Shown: in pieces, positions 16,824-26,298 of the stretch | How positions within the stretch are numbered: position 1 is the first letter of the stretch | Layout: every line of letters begins with the position of its first letter | Assembly (NCBI RefSeq): GCF_016744155.1 | Contig: NZ_JADGEW010000009.1 | Location: 62,001-126,000, forward strand | Reading direction: 5' to 3' | DNA: 64,000 bases | Origin: Amphritea sp. | GTDB lineage: Bacteria; Pseudomonadota; Gammaproteobacteria; Pseudomonadales; Balneatricaceae | The notes under the pieces: generated by a model | Seen by the model: only the letters and a program-made list of their open reading frames with translations | What the model was told of the DNA's origin: nothing | Database searches by the model: none | Translations under genes and position numbers: made by a program

Positions 16824-17749
16824 CAGCGAGCCTCCATTTGGAAGGCATTCATCAAGTCGGTATGACTTCTGCACCGGTCTAAATAGCCTTGTGCCATTGC
16901 ACGTTCATTCATCAATTCAGAAAACGGCGGTATATTAGCATCCCGCTCCACTAAAACAGGCCGATGTCCAAACAGAGACAACGCATGCTTTAACAAAGCC
17001 CATACCGGCACATCAATGTCTGCTGCATGGCTGTCAATTAACAACGTCTGGCCTAATTCTGGGTCAGGGTCATGGCCTGCGATATGAATCTCTCCAACAA
17101 GGTCTGCAGGAATCTGCGCTAAATACTTTTCTGCATCAATACCGGTGTTCTTACTACTGATATACAAATTATTAATATCGATTAATAAACCACAACCACT
17201 GCGACGTGCCGCTTCAACTAAAAACTGAGGCTCATCCATCTCGCTGGTGAAATCCAGATAGTTACTCGGATTTTCAATTAAAATACGCCGCCCTATGCCT
17301 GTCTGATAACGATCAATCCCTTCCACTAGTGACTGTAGTGCGTCCTGTGTTCTTGGTAATGGCATAAGATCTGCAAAATATGCGCCGCCGGAACGAGACC
17401 AAACAGCATGCTCAGATATAAGCGTTGGCTGAAATTCATTAATTAACGCTTTTACCTGTTTAATATGCTCAGGCATCGATTGATGATCATAACCGAGTGA
17501 CCCCCCTACCCCATGAAAGCTAAGATCATAATTCTCACGGATTGATCGGAGATAATTTAGCCGTGGCCCGCCTGCTACAAAGTAGTTCTCCGTATGCACT
17601 TCAAACCACAAACGATTACCCGCGCCAGTTTCTTCCACTGGCATCGCCAAAATATCATCCAGGTGTTCGGCCTTTAAACCAAGGCCTGCACCTAAATGCG
17701 CCCCCGCAATCAAAGATTGCTGAGGCGAGGGGTATTCATTAACTTTCAA
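16823..17749 (-). CDS. bufB: BufB/HvfB-like MNIO (DUF692) peptide-modifying oxidase
   Basis: A 308-residue multinuclear iron oxidase of the DUF692 family, with a TIM-barrel fold. Visible family blocks are [23 protein letters not shown], the metal-ligand region [32 protein letters not shown] and [11 protein letters not shown]. These enzymes use iron to convert precursor cysteines to thiooxazole-type heterocycles. The only reasonable start is a TTG at 17749, which overlaps the end of BufA by 11 bases; a nearby ATG is out of frame. The rare start and overlap suggest low enzyme output coupled to translation of the precursor gene. Confidence 0.9.
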   Translation of the reverse strand: MKVNEYPSPQQSLIAGAHLGAGLGLKAEHLDDILAMPVEETGAGNRLWFEVHTENYFVAGGPRLNYLRSIRENYDLSFHGVGGSLGYDHQSMPEHIKQVKALINEFQPTLISEHAVWSRSGGAYFADLMPLPRTQDALQSLVEGIDRYQTGIGRRILIENPSNYLDFTSEMDEPQFLVEAARRSGCGLLIDINNLYISSKNTGIDAEKYLAQIPADLVGEIHIAGHDPDPELGQTLLIDSHAADIDVPVWALLKHALSLFGHRPVLVERDANIPPFSELMNERAMAQGYLDRCRSHTDLMNAFQMEAR

Positions 17750-18092
17750 GTGAACCTGTTCCGTTTGGTGTCACGATAGACTCGCAAGTACCTTTAGGCG
17801 CATACGTCCAAGCATTCGACTGGAAATCTGTCGTAGAGGTACCTTCACAGCTTGTACCTGCACCTGCTGCACAATCGTTTTCACCCGCTAGTGCAATACC
17901 AAAGCACTTATCTTTACGACCACGAATTTTATCTCCCGCTAACCAACCTTGAACTTTAGCCTGAACTTCAGCAGATGCTGTTTCAGAAACCTTCAGTTGA
18001 CTGTTAGGACCGGCAACGGCACCCGTACTTAGAAGTGCTGTAGACGCGCCAAGAAGTAGTGCTGTAGCTAAGCTTGCTTTATTCATTTTCAT
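17739..18092 (-). CDS. bufA: BufA-like bufferin precursor (DUF2282), copper-binding peptide
   Basis: A 117-residue secreted precursor. Residues 1-27 are a signal peptide ending GAVAG. The core holds four cysteines in the DUF2282 order: [17 protein letters not shown], then TSCEGT, then GTCESI. In bufferins the inner cysteines are modified by the MNIO enzyme and the mature periplasmic peptide binds copper to raise copper tolerance. The ATG at 18092 has GGAG upstream. It is the first gene of a four-gene operon with bufB, bufC and doxX. The function is known for the family; copper binding here is inferred. Confidence 0.9.
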   Translation of the reverse strand: MKMNKASLATALLLGASTALLSTGAVAGPNSQLKVSETASAEVQAKVQGWLAGDKIRGRKDKCFGIALAGENDCAAGAGTSCEGTSTTDFQSNAWTYAPKGTCESIVTPNGTGSLES

Positions 18093-18568
18093 TGCTCCAA
18101 ATCAGATCGATAATTTTTTGTTTTAGTTACTTTTACAATTAAATTATTCAGTTAAAAAGCTAATTCAAGCAGGGTACGTTTTAAGTATTCATGCACCACT
18201 AAATCTAATGTTATTAGTAGTTTAGCTTATCCAGACTCTAGATTACCAAAGCTTATTTAGTATAAGCACCTACTTCAAACCTATATTTAGTCTAACAACT
18301 TACGATTACAACCTGTCATCGCTACTTGATGTTAGCTACTGTAAAGACTCAAACTGAAATAAAGCTGAAACAAAACTAAAAAGCGATAAAAAAAACAGAC
18401 TACCAGTGAGTCAGTATTTTGCGTGTCGCTTTCTAGAAAGCCTCTGTTCACCCTTAAAAGTGGTGACTTAATCACAGGATCCCTGGGTGACCATCATTTC
18501 CTGCAGAGATTTCAATCTCCCGTGTTACATTGGAATCTATACTTTATGACCTTTTTAAAGGGGGTTAT
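18093..18568. promoter_or_regulatory. Divergent spacer between bufA and the DUF294 gene
   Basis: About 470 AT-rich bases with no gene. On the minus strand a sigma70-like pair can be read: TTGAAT at 18168-18163 and TAATTT at 18146-18141 with 16-base spacing, about 50 bases before the bufA start. No clear metal-regulator operator was recognised. The right part may be shorter if the DUF294 gene starts at 18530. Confidence 0.35.
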
Positions 18569-20476
18569 GTGCAGCCAGAGCAGATAGATATCCAGCGATT
18601 TTTAAAGCGTTTTCCGCCCTTTGATGATCTGCCAGATGAAGCGTTAATCCACTTAGCGAAGCAGATCGAGATTGCCTACTATGTAGCGGGTAGCGATATC
18701 CTCAATTACGCTGAGCCGGTTAACGACTTGTTTGTGGTGCGCAGCGGTGCGGTAGAAACCTTCCGACGTAATGGTGATCTCTATAACCGCCTAGATATGG
18801 GGGGTATTTTTGGTCAGATGGGACTGATGATGCGTGGCCGGGTGCGCTTTCCAGCCAAGGCGCTTGAAGATTCTCTCCTGTATTGTATCCCCGCAGACCT
18901 GTTTAACGATTATTGCGATCAGCATGAGGGCTTTTCCAACTATTTTGAAGTGGATAACGCCGCGTTGCTGCACCAGTCCGTGGTTGACCAGACCAATAAA
19001 AACGACCTGACCACTGATAAAGCCAAATGCCTGCTTAAGCGTGGTGTCGTGACGGTCACTAAAAACACCCCGATCAGTAAAGCGGCTTTAATTATGACCC
19101 AGGAGCAGGTTTCATCTTTACTCATTACCGACCCTGACAAACCGATTGAAAGTGACCCTGAAGATGATGATGGCCAAGCCATTGGCATTATTACGGATCG
19201 CGATTTTATTACCCGTGTAATAGGGCAAGAGCTGGACTTACAAACCCCTATCAGTGAAGTGATGTCTCCCGACATGGTGACGCTGGATGAAAATGCCTAT
19301 GTCTATGAAGTGATGCTAGCCATGCTGCGCTTTAACGTGCATCACTTGCCGATTCTGAAAAAGAAGAAACCGATAGGCATTATCACCCTGGCAGATATCG
19401 TTCGCTATGAGTCTCAGAGTAGCTTGTTTTTAGTCAGAGGGATCTTTGCTCAGCAAAGTGTTGCAGAGCTAGCCAGTTATGCTCAATGGATACCTGAAGC
19501 ATTCGTGCGCATGGTCAATGAAGATGCCAATTCCCATATGATTGGCTCGGCGATGTCGGTCATTGGCCGCAGTTTCAAACAACGCTTGTTAGAACTCGCA
19601 GAAGATACCTTGGGTAAACCGCCAATCCCCTATTGTTTTCTAGCGCTGGGGTCTATGGCAAGGGATGAACAATTACTGGTGACGGACCAGGATAATGCCA
19701 TGATTCTTGATGATAACTACGTAGCCGAGCTTCACGGTGAATACTTTTCTGCACTGACTAAATTTGTTTGTGATGGTTTAAACGCCTGCGGTTATGTCTA
19801 TTGCACCGGTGACATTATGGCGACAAATCCCAAATGGCAGCTGACACTGAGCCAATGGAAGGACCTGTTTAGCCAATGGATTACTCGGCCTGACCCTGAA
19901 GCCCTCTTACACTGCTCAATCTTCTTCGATCTGGATGGCGTCTGGGGCGAGTCGCAATGGGCCGCTGAGCTGCGTCGTCATATTGCCATTCAAGCAAAAG
20001 GCAATTCCAAGTTTCTGGCAGCACTGGCCAGAAATGCCCTATCCCGTAAGCCACCATTGGGTTTCTTTAAAGAATTTGTGATGGAAAAAGACGGTCGTCA
20101 TAACAATACCATCAACCTTAAGCGCCGAGGTACCGCACCGCTGACCGATGTGATCCGCGTGCATGCTTTGGCGGTAGGCTCCCGAGCACGTAATTCGTTT
20201 GAGCGTCTCGACGATATCATTGAAGCTAAGCTGCTGCCGGATGGCAGTGCTCAGGATCTGAGTGATGCGCTGGAGTATCTGTCTATTGTCAGAGTTAAGC
20301 ATCAGGCCACTGATGTAAATCAGAAGCTTGAACCTGATAACAATATAGAGCCGGATAATTTGTCTCGCTTTGAAAGACGAAACTTGAAAGAGGCCTTTCA
20401 GGTGCTCAGTGCCGCGCAAAATTTCCTTAAATACCGGCACACGGCCAATACCACCATGGCAGGCATAAAAAAATGA
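18569..20476 (+). CDS. cNMP-binding/CBS/DUF294 nucleotidyltransferase-like signalling protein
   Basis: A protein of about 635 residues. An N-terminal cyclic-nucleotide-binding-like domain (LPDEALIHLAKQIEIAYYVAG, GGIFGQMGLM) is followed by two CBS motifs (VVTVTKNTPISKAALIM and DENAYVYEVMLAMLRFNVHHLPI). A DUF294 nucleotidyltransferase-like domain then carries LGSMARDEQLLVTDQDNAMI, and a helical C-terminal part ends the protein. Proteins of this kind sense nucleotides and probably regulate a partner. The start is uncertain: GTG at 18569 has AAGGGGG just upstream and gives the usual family N-terminus, while a TTG at 18530 gives 13 extra residues. It overlaps the next gene by ATGA. Confidence 0.85.
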   Translation: MQPEQIDIQRFLKRFPPFDDLPDEALIHLAKQIEIAYYVAGSDILNYAEPVNDLFVVRSGAVETFRRNGDLYNRLDMGGIFGQMGLMMRGRVRFPAKALEDSLLYCIPADLFNDYCDQHEGFSNYFEVDNAALLHQSVVDQTNKNDLTTDKAKCLLKRGVVTVTKNTPISKAALIMTQEQVSSLLITDPDKPIESDPEDDDGQAIGIITDRDFITRVIGQELDLQTPISEVMSPDMVTLDENAYVYEVMLAMLRFNVHHLPILKKKKPIGIITLADIVRYESQSSLFLVRGIFAQQSVAELASYAQWIPEAFVRMVNEDANSHMIGSAMSVIGRSFKQRLLELAEDTLGKPPIPYCFLALGSMARDEQLLVTDQDNAMILDDNYVAELHGEYFSALTKFVCDGLNACGYVYCTGDIMATNPKWQLTLSQWKDLFSQWITRPDPEALLHCSIFFDLDGVWGESQWAAELRRHIAIQAKGNSKFLAALARNALSRKPPLGFFKEFVMEKDGRHNNTINLKRRGTAPLTDVIRVHALAVGSRARNSFERLDDIIEAKLLPDGSAQDLSDALEYLSIVRVKHQATDVNQKLEPDNNIEPDNLSRFERRNLKEAFQVLSAAQNFLKYRHTANTTMAGIKK

Positions 20477-21183
20477 ATCTGGGGTCGCCTTCCCTTCTGG
20501 ATTGGGTTGAATACTATAGACAACACTCAACCTCCAGTAAGAACGAGAGAGTATCTGATTTCTATCGTCACGGAGTGATAAACCCAGCTACATCGATTGG
20601 ACAGGCCCCTATGGTTGCCATGGATTTTGAAACCACCGGTTTGTCTTCAGCTGATTCAGAGATTGTTAGCATTGGTCTTGTGCCTTTTGATCTCAAGCGA
20701 ATTTATTGTGGTGAATCCAGGCATTGGATTGTAAAACCGGAACAGGATATGACGGAGGATTCCATCGTGATCCATGGCATTACTCACTCTAATGTCGACG
20801 CAGCTCCTCCGCTGGCAAACATTCTTGATCAGGTACTAGATGCCATTGAGGGTAAGTTGGTCGTGGTACATTATCGCTATATAGAACGAGAGTTCTTTAA
20901 TAAAGCCGTACTTGGGTTGTTACAAGAACCACTGCTATTTCCCCTGATTGATACGATGGAGATAGAGTCAGATATCCTAAAAGGTCGGCAGGGATTTTTT
21001 GATAAAATTCTAAGAAAGCCGCTGAAACCGATTCGGCTGGATTATTGTCGCAGACGCTATAACCTCCCTCATTACGATGCACATAACGCTCTCACGGATG
21101 CTATCGCCACTGCGGAGCTGCTACAGGCGCAGATCGCACACCACTTGAATCCAGACATGCCTGTTAAAGATTTGTGGGCATAA
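20473..21183 (+). CDS. DEDDh 3'-5' exonuclease, DNA polymerase III epsilon-like
   Basis: A 236-residue nuclease with Exo I motif MDFETTGL near 52-59 (the DxE pair) and an Exo III motif YDAHNALTDA near 197-206. The Exo II block is less standard (VVHYRYIEREFF). Proteins of this type pair with DUF294 proteins in many proteobacteria, and the two genes overlap here as ATGA. About 50 polar residues precede the nuclease domain. It probably acts on DNA or RNA ends in repair or turnover; it is not the main replicative proofreading subunit. Confidence 0.82.
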   Translation: MNLGSPSLLDWVEYYRQHSTSSKNERVSDFYRHGVINPATSIGQAPMVAMDFETTGLSSADSEIVSIGLVPFDLKRIYCGESRHWIVKPEQDMTEDSIVIHGITHSNVDAAPPLANILDQVLDAIEGKLVVVHYRYIEREFFNKAVLGLLQEPLLFPLIDTMEIESDILKGRQGFFDKILRKPLKPIRLDYCRRRYNLPHYDAHNALTDAIATAELLQAQIAHHLNPDMPVKDLWA

Positions 21184-21208
21184 AAAAGCTCGGATATCCG
21201 AGCTTTTT
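21183..21208. terminator. Bidirectional terminator between convergent genes
   Basis: AAAAAGCTCGG at 21183-21193 is the perfect complement of CCGAGCTTTTT at 21198-21208, with loop ATAT. It starts at the exonuclease stop codon and lies 18 bases beyond the end of the facing BCCT gene, so it can serve both. Confidence 0.9.
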
Positions 21209-21225
21209 GCGAATCTAAACATCAG

Positions 21226-22803
21226 TTATTTATAGCTTTTTTCTGTTCTCAAGCCTAGGACCAGACTCAGACACATCAACAACAATACGATGGTGAAAGG
21301 CAGACCGGTAGAAATAGCACCGGCTTGCAACGCCTGAATTGACTCAGTGCCGCCTATCCAGAGCAATGCGGCTGCAATCGCGCCTTCAGTACTGGCCCAG
21401 AAAATTCGCTGGGGGACAGGCGCATCAATTTTACCACCCGAGGTAATACTGTCGATAACCAATGAGCCAGAGTCAGACGAGGTAATGAAGAATACCATTA
21501 CCAGCACAATCGCTATCACGGATAGGACAGAACCCATCGCCAGCTCATCAAACATCTGGAACATGGCCAACGGTACTTTTGTCAGGCCATCTGCGCCTAA
21601 CGCACCAACCTGATTAACCACCTGATCAATCGCAATGCCACCGTACACAGACATCCAGATCACTGTTACGCTGGTAGGTACAAGCAATACTGCGGTGATA
21701 AATTCGCGGATGGTACGACCTTTAGATACACGGGCAATGAACATACCGACAAAAGGGGACCAGGAGATCCACCACGCCCAGTAGAAGACCGTCCAGCCTT
21801 GAAACCAAGCCTCATCATCACGCCCATGGGGGTTACTTAAAGGAATGATGTTTTCCAGGTAGGCGCCGATTGTCTTGGGAATAGTACCGAGCGAGATAGC
21901 AGTAGCAGAAAGCGCTACGAAAACCAGCAATACAAAAGCAATTATCATATTGATATTACTGAGCAGTTTTACGCCACCTTCAATACCGCGTATCACCGAA
22001 ATGATCGCCAACAGAGTAACGCCAATAATGACCAGTATTTGCAAACCGACGCCTGCGTCAATACCAAACACATGATTGATGCCGGCTGCCGCTTGTTGAG
22101 CGCCAAGGCCCAGAGATGTTGCCAGACCAAATAACGTGGCTAAGACGGCAAGTATATCGATGATATGTCCAGGCCATCCCCAGGCTCTATCACCTAATAG
22201 CGGGTAAAATATGGAGCGAATGGAGAGTGGCAGCCCCTTATTGTAGGTGAAGAACGCGAGGGATAATGCAACAACGGCATAGATTGCCCAAGGGTGTAAA
22301 CCCCAGTGGTACATAGTCGCACCCAGCGCTAAGCGGGCAGCTTCTGGCGTTCGCGCCTCAACGCCTAAGGGCGTTTCATACCACCCGGTGAAGTAAGCAA
22401 CCGGTTCTGCAACGCCCCAGAACATCAGGCCAATTCCCATCCCCGCAGCGAATAGCATCGCTAGCCAGGTGATTGTTGAATGCTCTGCTTTGGCCTCATT
22501 ACCCCCTAGACGGATTTTCCCCCAGGGTGAAACAATCAAAAATAAGCAAAAGATAACAAAGAAATTTGCGGACCACATAAACAGTACATCGAAGGTACCG
22601 ATAATATTCCACTTTATACCGTCAAGAAATTCTTTTGCGGCTGTTGCGTCTGATAATAGTGTTGCTAATAGGAAGATTAACACCAGACCAGCACTGATGC
22701 CGAAAACAGGGTTATGGATATCAAACCCCCACTTTTGGACATTATCCCGACCTATCGTGTAATCCGTACTCTCTATACTATATTTGTCTGTTGGTTCACT
22801 CAT
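21226..22803 (-). CDS. BCCT family betaine/choline transporter (second copy)
   Basis: A 525-residue carrier with about twelve helices. Family motifs are AAGMGIGLMFWGVAEPVAYF, MYHWGLHPWAIYAVVALSLA and WWISWSPFVGMFIARVSKGR. The first 30 residues are polar and cytoplasmic, and the C-terminus is short. It differs clearly from the carrier at 7823-9457, having a long soluble N-terminus and a GLGAQQAAAGINHVFG block, and so probably has a different substrate or role such as osmoprotection. AGAGAG precedes the ATG at 22803. It is a single-gene unit with its own upstream region. Confidence 0.87.
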   Translation of the reverse strand: MSEPTDKYSIESTDYTIGRDNVQKWGFDIHNPVFGISAGLVLIFLLATLLSDATAAKEFLDGIKWNIIGTFDVLFMWSANFFVIFCLFLIVSPWGKIRLGGNEAKAEHSTITWLAMLFAAGMGIGLMFWGVAEPVAYFTGWYETPLGVEARTPEAARLALGATMYHWGLHPWAIYAVVALSLAFFTYNKGLPLSIRSIFYPLLGDRAWGWPGHIIDILAVLATLFGLATSLGLGAQQAAAGINHVFGIDAGVGLQILVIIGVTLLAIISVIRGIEGGVKLLSNINMIIAFVLLVFVALSATAISLGTIPKTIGAYLENIIPLSNPHGRDDEAWFQGWTVFYWAWWISWSPFVGMFIARVSKGRTIREFITAVLLVPTSVTVIWMSVYGGIAIDQVVNQVGALGADGLTKVPLAMFQMFDELAMGSVLSVIAIVLVMVFFITSSDSGSLVIDSITSGGKIDAPVPQRIFWASTEGAIAAALLWIGGTESIQALQAGAISTGLPFTIVLLLMCLSLVLGLRTEKSYK

Positions 22804-23157
22804 ATAGCTCTCTTTTCCAGCGTAATGGCTATGAAAACACTTAGATACATCTCACTTCCAAGTTGTTACTAAGGTACTAATGCCCCTATACGTTAACATT
22901 TATCCAGGCTAAATAGAGGGAGATTACTCAAATACCCTGACACTATGCAGCGTCGTTCTCTATCTGATTTTATGTAATGCGGATATATATACATGCGAAG
23001 AGTACGCAGTTCTAAACTGCAGGAAAAGTGCACCAGCAGCACAAGAACATTGCACGGGGATTGTCATCCACAAGCGGACATAGGGGCTTCTCATTAACAG
23101 GCCCTAAAAACACTGAGCTTTTACGGACTAGCAAGAGGCCAAACGCAGACCCGATCT
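22804..23157. other. Gene-free spacer upstream of BCCT gene
   Basis: About 350 bases lie between the BCCT start and the end of the glutathione transferase gene; both are read on the minus strand. A small perfect dyad GCAGTT-CTA-AACTGC sits at 23006-23020. Short frames here have no ribosome site or family features and are not called. Confidence 0.4.
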
Positions 23158-23829
23158 CTAAGTTGTTAACCAGTAGTTATCTTGCGTATAAATTTTGTTT
23201 GGAGCATCTGCTTCTGGAAGAGACTGCTTAAATGCTTCACGGCTTGCCAGTCGATTGTAATAGGCATAAACCTTTGGGAATACAGACAGATCTGTAAACA
23301 AACGCCCCACATGCAGGCTATACCCCACACCGACATCCGCAGCAGAAAAACCGCTATCAAGCAGGTATTCACGATTTACAAGATGGCTTTCCAACACCTC
23401 TATCGCTTTTTCCAAACGCTTAGTTTCAAGCTTTCGAACGGTAGCGGAACGCAGCTCTGGATCACTAATAGCAATTGCCTGTTGCGTCAGACTAGCTGAA
23501 TGGACAGTAAGGGTTTCAGCATAATGCACCCATTGTAACCATTGGGGGCGTTCAAGATTGCCCGGCTCACGCCAGAGCTCCCCTTTATCATAGGTTTCAC
23601 ATAAATACTCAGCAATGGCACCGCTCTCGAATAACGTCAGTTCATTGTCTATCAAGCAAGGAACCCGACCCAGGGGGTGATGAGCTAAGTAATCATCACT
23701 ACGAAGCTCACGTCCAAACGCGAATAGCACAACCTCAACATCTAGCCCGAGTTCATTAATCAGCCAGAGGGTTCGCATCGAACGCGCCTCATGGCAGTGG
23801 AAAAGTGTTAGCGCCACGCTATTCTCCAT
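23158..23829 (-). CDS. Glutathione S-transferase family protein
   Basis: A 223-residue protein with an N-terminal thioredoxin-like domain (TLFHCHEARSMRTLWLINELG, then HPLGRVPCLIDNELTLFESGAIAEYL with the cis-proline and glutathione-binding ES pair). An all-helical C-terminal domain follows (GFSAADVGVGYSLHVGRLF). It probably conjugates or isomerises small electrophiles with glutathione in the cytoplasm. It lies upstream of the second BCCT gene and downstream of the thiolase operon on the same strand, with gaps of about 350 and 90 bases, so co-transcription is uncertain. The ATG at 23829 has no strong ribosome site. Confidence 0.85.
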   Translation of the reverse strand: MENSVALTLFHCHEARSMRTLWLINELGLDVEVVLFAFGRELRSDDYLAHHPLGRVPCLIDNELTLFESGAIAEYLCETYDKGELWREPGNLERPQWLQWVHYAETLTVHSASLTQQAIAISDPELRSATVRKLETKRLEKAIEVLESHLVNREYLLDSGFSAADVGVGYSLHVGRLFTDLSVFPKVYAYYNRLASREAFKQSLPEADAPNKIYTQDNYWLTT

Positions 23830-23922
23830 TTATTCAAGATAACTTAATGAGGGGATACCCATAGTCAGTATTTAAGACTACATAGAAAACAGTCCGGAAC
23901 TTATCAGGCCCCCTCCATAATA

Positions 23923-25110
23923 TTACATAAACCGTTCGATAATCAGCGCGATACCCTGTCCACCACCAATGCACATCGTAACCAGTCCATAGCGCCCCTC
24001 GGTGCGATCCAGTTCAGACATCGTTTTCACAATAATAATAGAGCCCGTTGCGCCGACTGGGTGACCTAATGCTACCGCACCTCCATTGGGATTCACTTTA
24101 TCCACAGGCATCTCCAATAGATCGGTTACCGCCATCGCCTGAGCGGCAAACGCCTCATTGGATTCAATCACATCGATATCCTGCATTGTCAGCCCAGCAT
24201 TTTTCAGTGCTTGCTTAACAGCAGGTACCGGCCCCAATCCCATTAACTCCGGTGCTACACCAGCAAAAGCATAACTGAGAATTCGACAACGGGGTGATAG
24301 CCCCCTCCGTTGCGCTTCCTGCATAGTGGTCATGACCACCGCTGCCGCGCCATCGTTAAGGCCGGATGCGTTGCCAGGTGTAACGATGCCATCCTTCTTG
24401 AAGGCGGGCCTCAGTTTTGCCAAGCTCGCTATGGTGGTTTCGGCCCGGGGATGCTCATCGGTATCAAACACAAACTCTTTACGGCCCCGTTTTACAGTGA
24501 CGGGGACGATCTGATCCCGAAAATAGCCCTTTTCTATCGCAGTACATGCGCGACGATGACTCTCCTCGGCAAACCGATCCAGATCTTCTCGAGAATAGCC
24601 CTGCTGCGCGGCAATATTCTCTGCAGTAATGCCCATATGACCACTGCCGAACGGGTCACTGAGAATACCCAGGGTCATATCGACAATCTTGCTGTCTCCC
24701 ATCCGGGCGCCATTGCGTGCATCCGGCATCAGGTATGCGCCACGGCTCATACTCTCCGCTCCACCAGCCAAAGCAATCTTACTATCACCCATCACCAGCA
24801 GCTGTGCCGCTGATATGACTGATTGTACCGAAGAGCCGCACAAACGATTTACATTAACGGCAGCAGACGACTCCGGCAATCCTGCGTTGAGCGCTATATG
24901 GCGGGACAGGTAGGCATCCTGTGGTGCAGTGGTGATGATATGACCAAATATCGCATGATCGAACTCCTCAGCAGGGATAGCTGAACGACGGATCGCTTCT
25001 GTAGCCGCCACTGTACCCAACTCCGCCGGTGACAGACCCGACAGACTGCCCCCAAATGCACCGATGGCGGTCCGTACCCCATCAACAATCACTACATCAC
25101 TTAAATTCAT
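23923..25110 (-). CDS. Acetyl-CoA acyltransferase (thiolase)
   Basis: A 395-residue thiolase. The acylated cysteine is in NRLCGSSVQSV near 85-95, the catalytic His block is NGGAVALGHPVGATGS, and the second cysteine is in the C-terminal MCIGGGQGIA. It either splits 3-ketoacyl-CoA to acetyl-CoA plus a shortened acyl-CoA or condenses two acetyl-CoA. Because an acyl-CoA dehydrogenase and a dehydrogenase-type SDR lie just upstream in the same operon, the degradative direction is more likely. AAGGA precedes the ATG. Confidence 0.88.
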   Translation of the reverse strand: MNLSDVVIVDGVRTAIGAFGGSLSGLSPAELGTVAATEAIRRSAIPAEEFDHAIFGHIITTAPQDAYLSRHIALNAGLPESSAAVNVNRLCGSSVQSVISAAQLLVMGDSKIALAGGAESMSRGAYLMPDARNGARMGDSKIVDMTLGILSDPFGSGHMGITAENIAAQQGYSREDLDRFAEESHRRACTAIEKGYFRDQIVPVTVKRGRKEFVFDTDEHPRAETTIASLAKLRPAFKKDGIVTPGNASGLNDGAAAVVMTTMQEAQRRGLSPRCRILSYAFAGVAPELMGLGPVPAVKQALKNAGLTMQDIDVIESNEAFAAQAMAVTDLLEMPVDKVNPNGGAVALGHPVGATGSIIIVKTMSELDRTEGRYGLVTMCIGGGQGIALIIERFM

Positions 25111-25135
25111 ACTTTGTATTCCTTAATTGTTTCGG

Positions 25136-26287
25136 TTAACGGCCCAGCATCGGGCGGGCAATTACCTCTTTCATAATCTCTGAGGTACCGGCATAGATAG
25201 TCTGAACCCGGGCATCGACATAAAACCGGGAGATAGGATATTCCGTGGTATAACCATAGCCACCGAACAACTGCAGACACTGATCTGCCGCCTGACATTG
25301 CATCTCGGTGGAGCTAAGTTTGAGCAGCGCCGCATCCTCAATGGTCATCTCGCCGCTATTATATTTGTGCATACATTGCCAATAGTAGGCACGGCACAGT
25401 TCTAACTGGGTTTTCACTTCTGCCAGTTTAAAGCGGGTGTTCTGAAAACTACCCACTGTCTGGCCGAATGCCTTACGCTCCTGAACGTAGTCCAGGGTCA
25501 GCGCCAACGCTCCGTCGGTCGCAGCAATAGCCTGTGTGGCACAGCCCAACCGCTCTCTCGGAAGCTCTTCCATCAAATAGAAAAACCCCCGATTTTCCTC
25601 TCCCAGAAGCGCTTCAGCTGGTAGCCGCAGATTATCGAAGAACAGCTCGGCGGTGTCGCTGCTGTGCTGACCAATCTTGCTGATCCCTTTGCCGCGGGAG
25701 AAACCGGGCAGAGAAGTGTCCACCAAAAACAGGGAGATCCCCTTGGCCCCAGCGGACGGATCAGTAGAAGCACAGACAATCACCAGATCCGCCAACAAGC
25801 CGTTGGTAATAAATATTTTAGAACCGTTGAGCAGCCATTCATCGCCATCCCGTACCGCACTTGTTCGCAGGGCTGCCAGATCACTTCCTGAACCAGGCTC
25901 GGTCATGGCGATAGCCCCCACCACATCACCCCTGACCATCCTCGGCAACCATTGCTGTTTTTGGGCTTCAGTACCTTGGTGCAAGATGTAGGGGGCAACA
26001 ATATTTGAGTGGATATTAAAACCGCTGGCCAGCCCCCCATAACCCATCTGAGCCATTTCACCCAGCACTAGCTGAGCCACTTCAAATGGCGCGCCGGCAG
26101 CACCATACTGTTCCGGCAGATCGACACAAAGCATGCCTGCCCGTCCGAGAGTAGACCAGATCTCCCGGGGCATAATCCCAGCACTTTCCCAGGCGTCGTA
26201 ATATGGGGTAACTTCCTGGTCCAGGGCTCGCCTGGTCATGTCCCGGAAAAGTGTCAGCTCAGCTGTATCTGTATGTGAAGAGTTCAT
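25136..26287 (-). CDS. Acyl-CoA dehydrogenase
   Basis: A 383-residue FAD enzyme that introduces a 2,3 double bond into acyl-CoA. Family blocks are AMTEPGSGSDLAALRT and DGDEWLLNGSKIFITNG, then CLQLFGGYGYTTEYPISRFYVDARVQTIYAGTSEIMKEVIAR near the end. It passes electrons to electron-transfer flavoprotein, encoded elsewhere. It is the middle gene of the operon SDR - acyl-CoA dehydrogenase - thiolase, 11 bases after the SDR stop with AAGGAG in front of the ATG. The substrate class (short, branched or side-chain acyl) is not readable from the sequence. Confidence 0.88.
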   Translation of the reverse strand: MNSSHTDTAELTLFRDMTRRALDQEVTPYYDAWESAGIMPREIWSTLGRAGMLCVDLPEQYGAAGAPFEVAQLVLGEMAQMGYGGLASGFNIHSNIVAPYILHQGTEAQKQQWLPRMVRGDVVGAIAMTEPGSGSDLAALRTSAVRDGDEWLLNGSKIFITNGLLADLVIVCASTDPSAGAKGISLFLVDTSLPGFSRGKGISKIGQHSSDTAELFFDNLRLPAEALLGEENRGFFYLMEELPRERLGCATQAIAATDGALALTLDYVQERKAFGQTVGSFQNTRFKLAEVKTQLELCRAYYWQCMHKYNSGEMTIEDAALLKLSSTEMQCQAADQCLQLFGGYGYTTEYPISRFYVDARVQTIYAGTSEIMKEVIARPMLGR

Positions 26288-26298
26288 TAGCCGTCTCC

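Noticed and set aside
23028..23231. A 67-codon plus-strand frame in the spacer upstream of the BCCT gene
   Set aside because: It runs into the end of the glutathione transferase gene on the other strand, and has no ribosome site or recognisable sequence.
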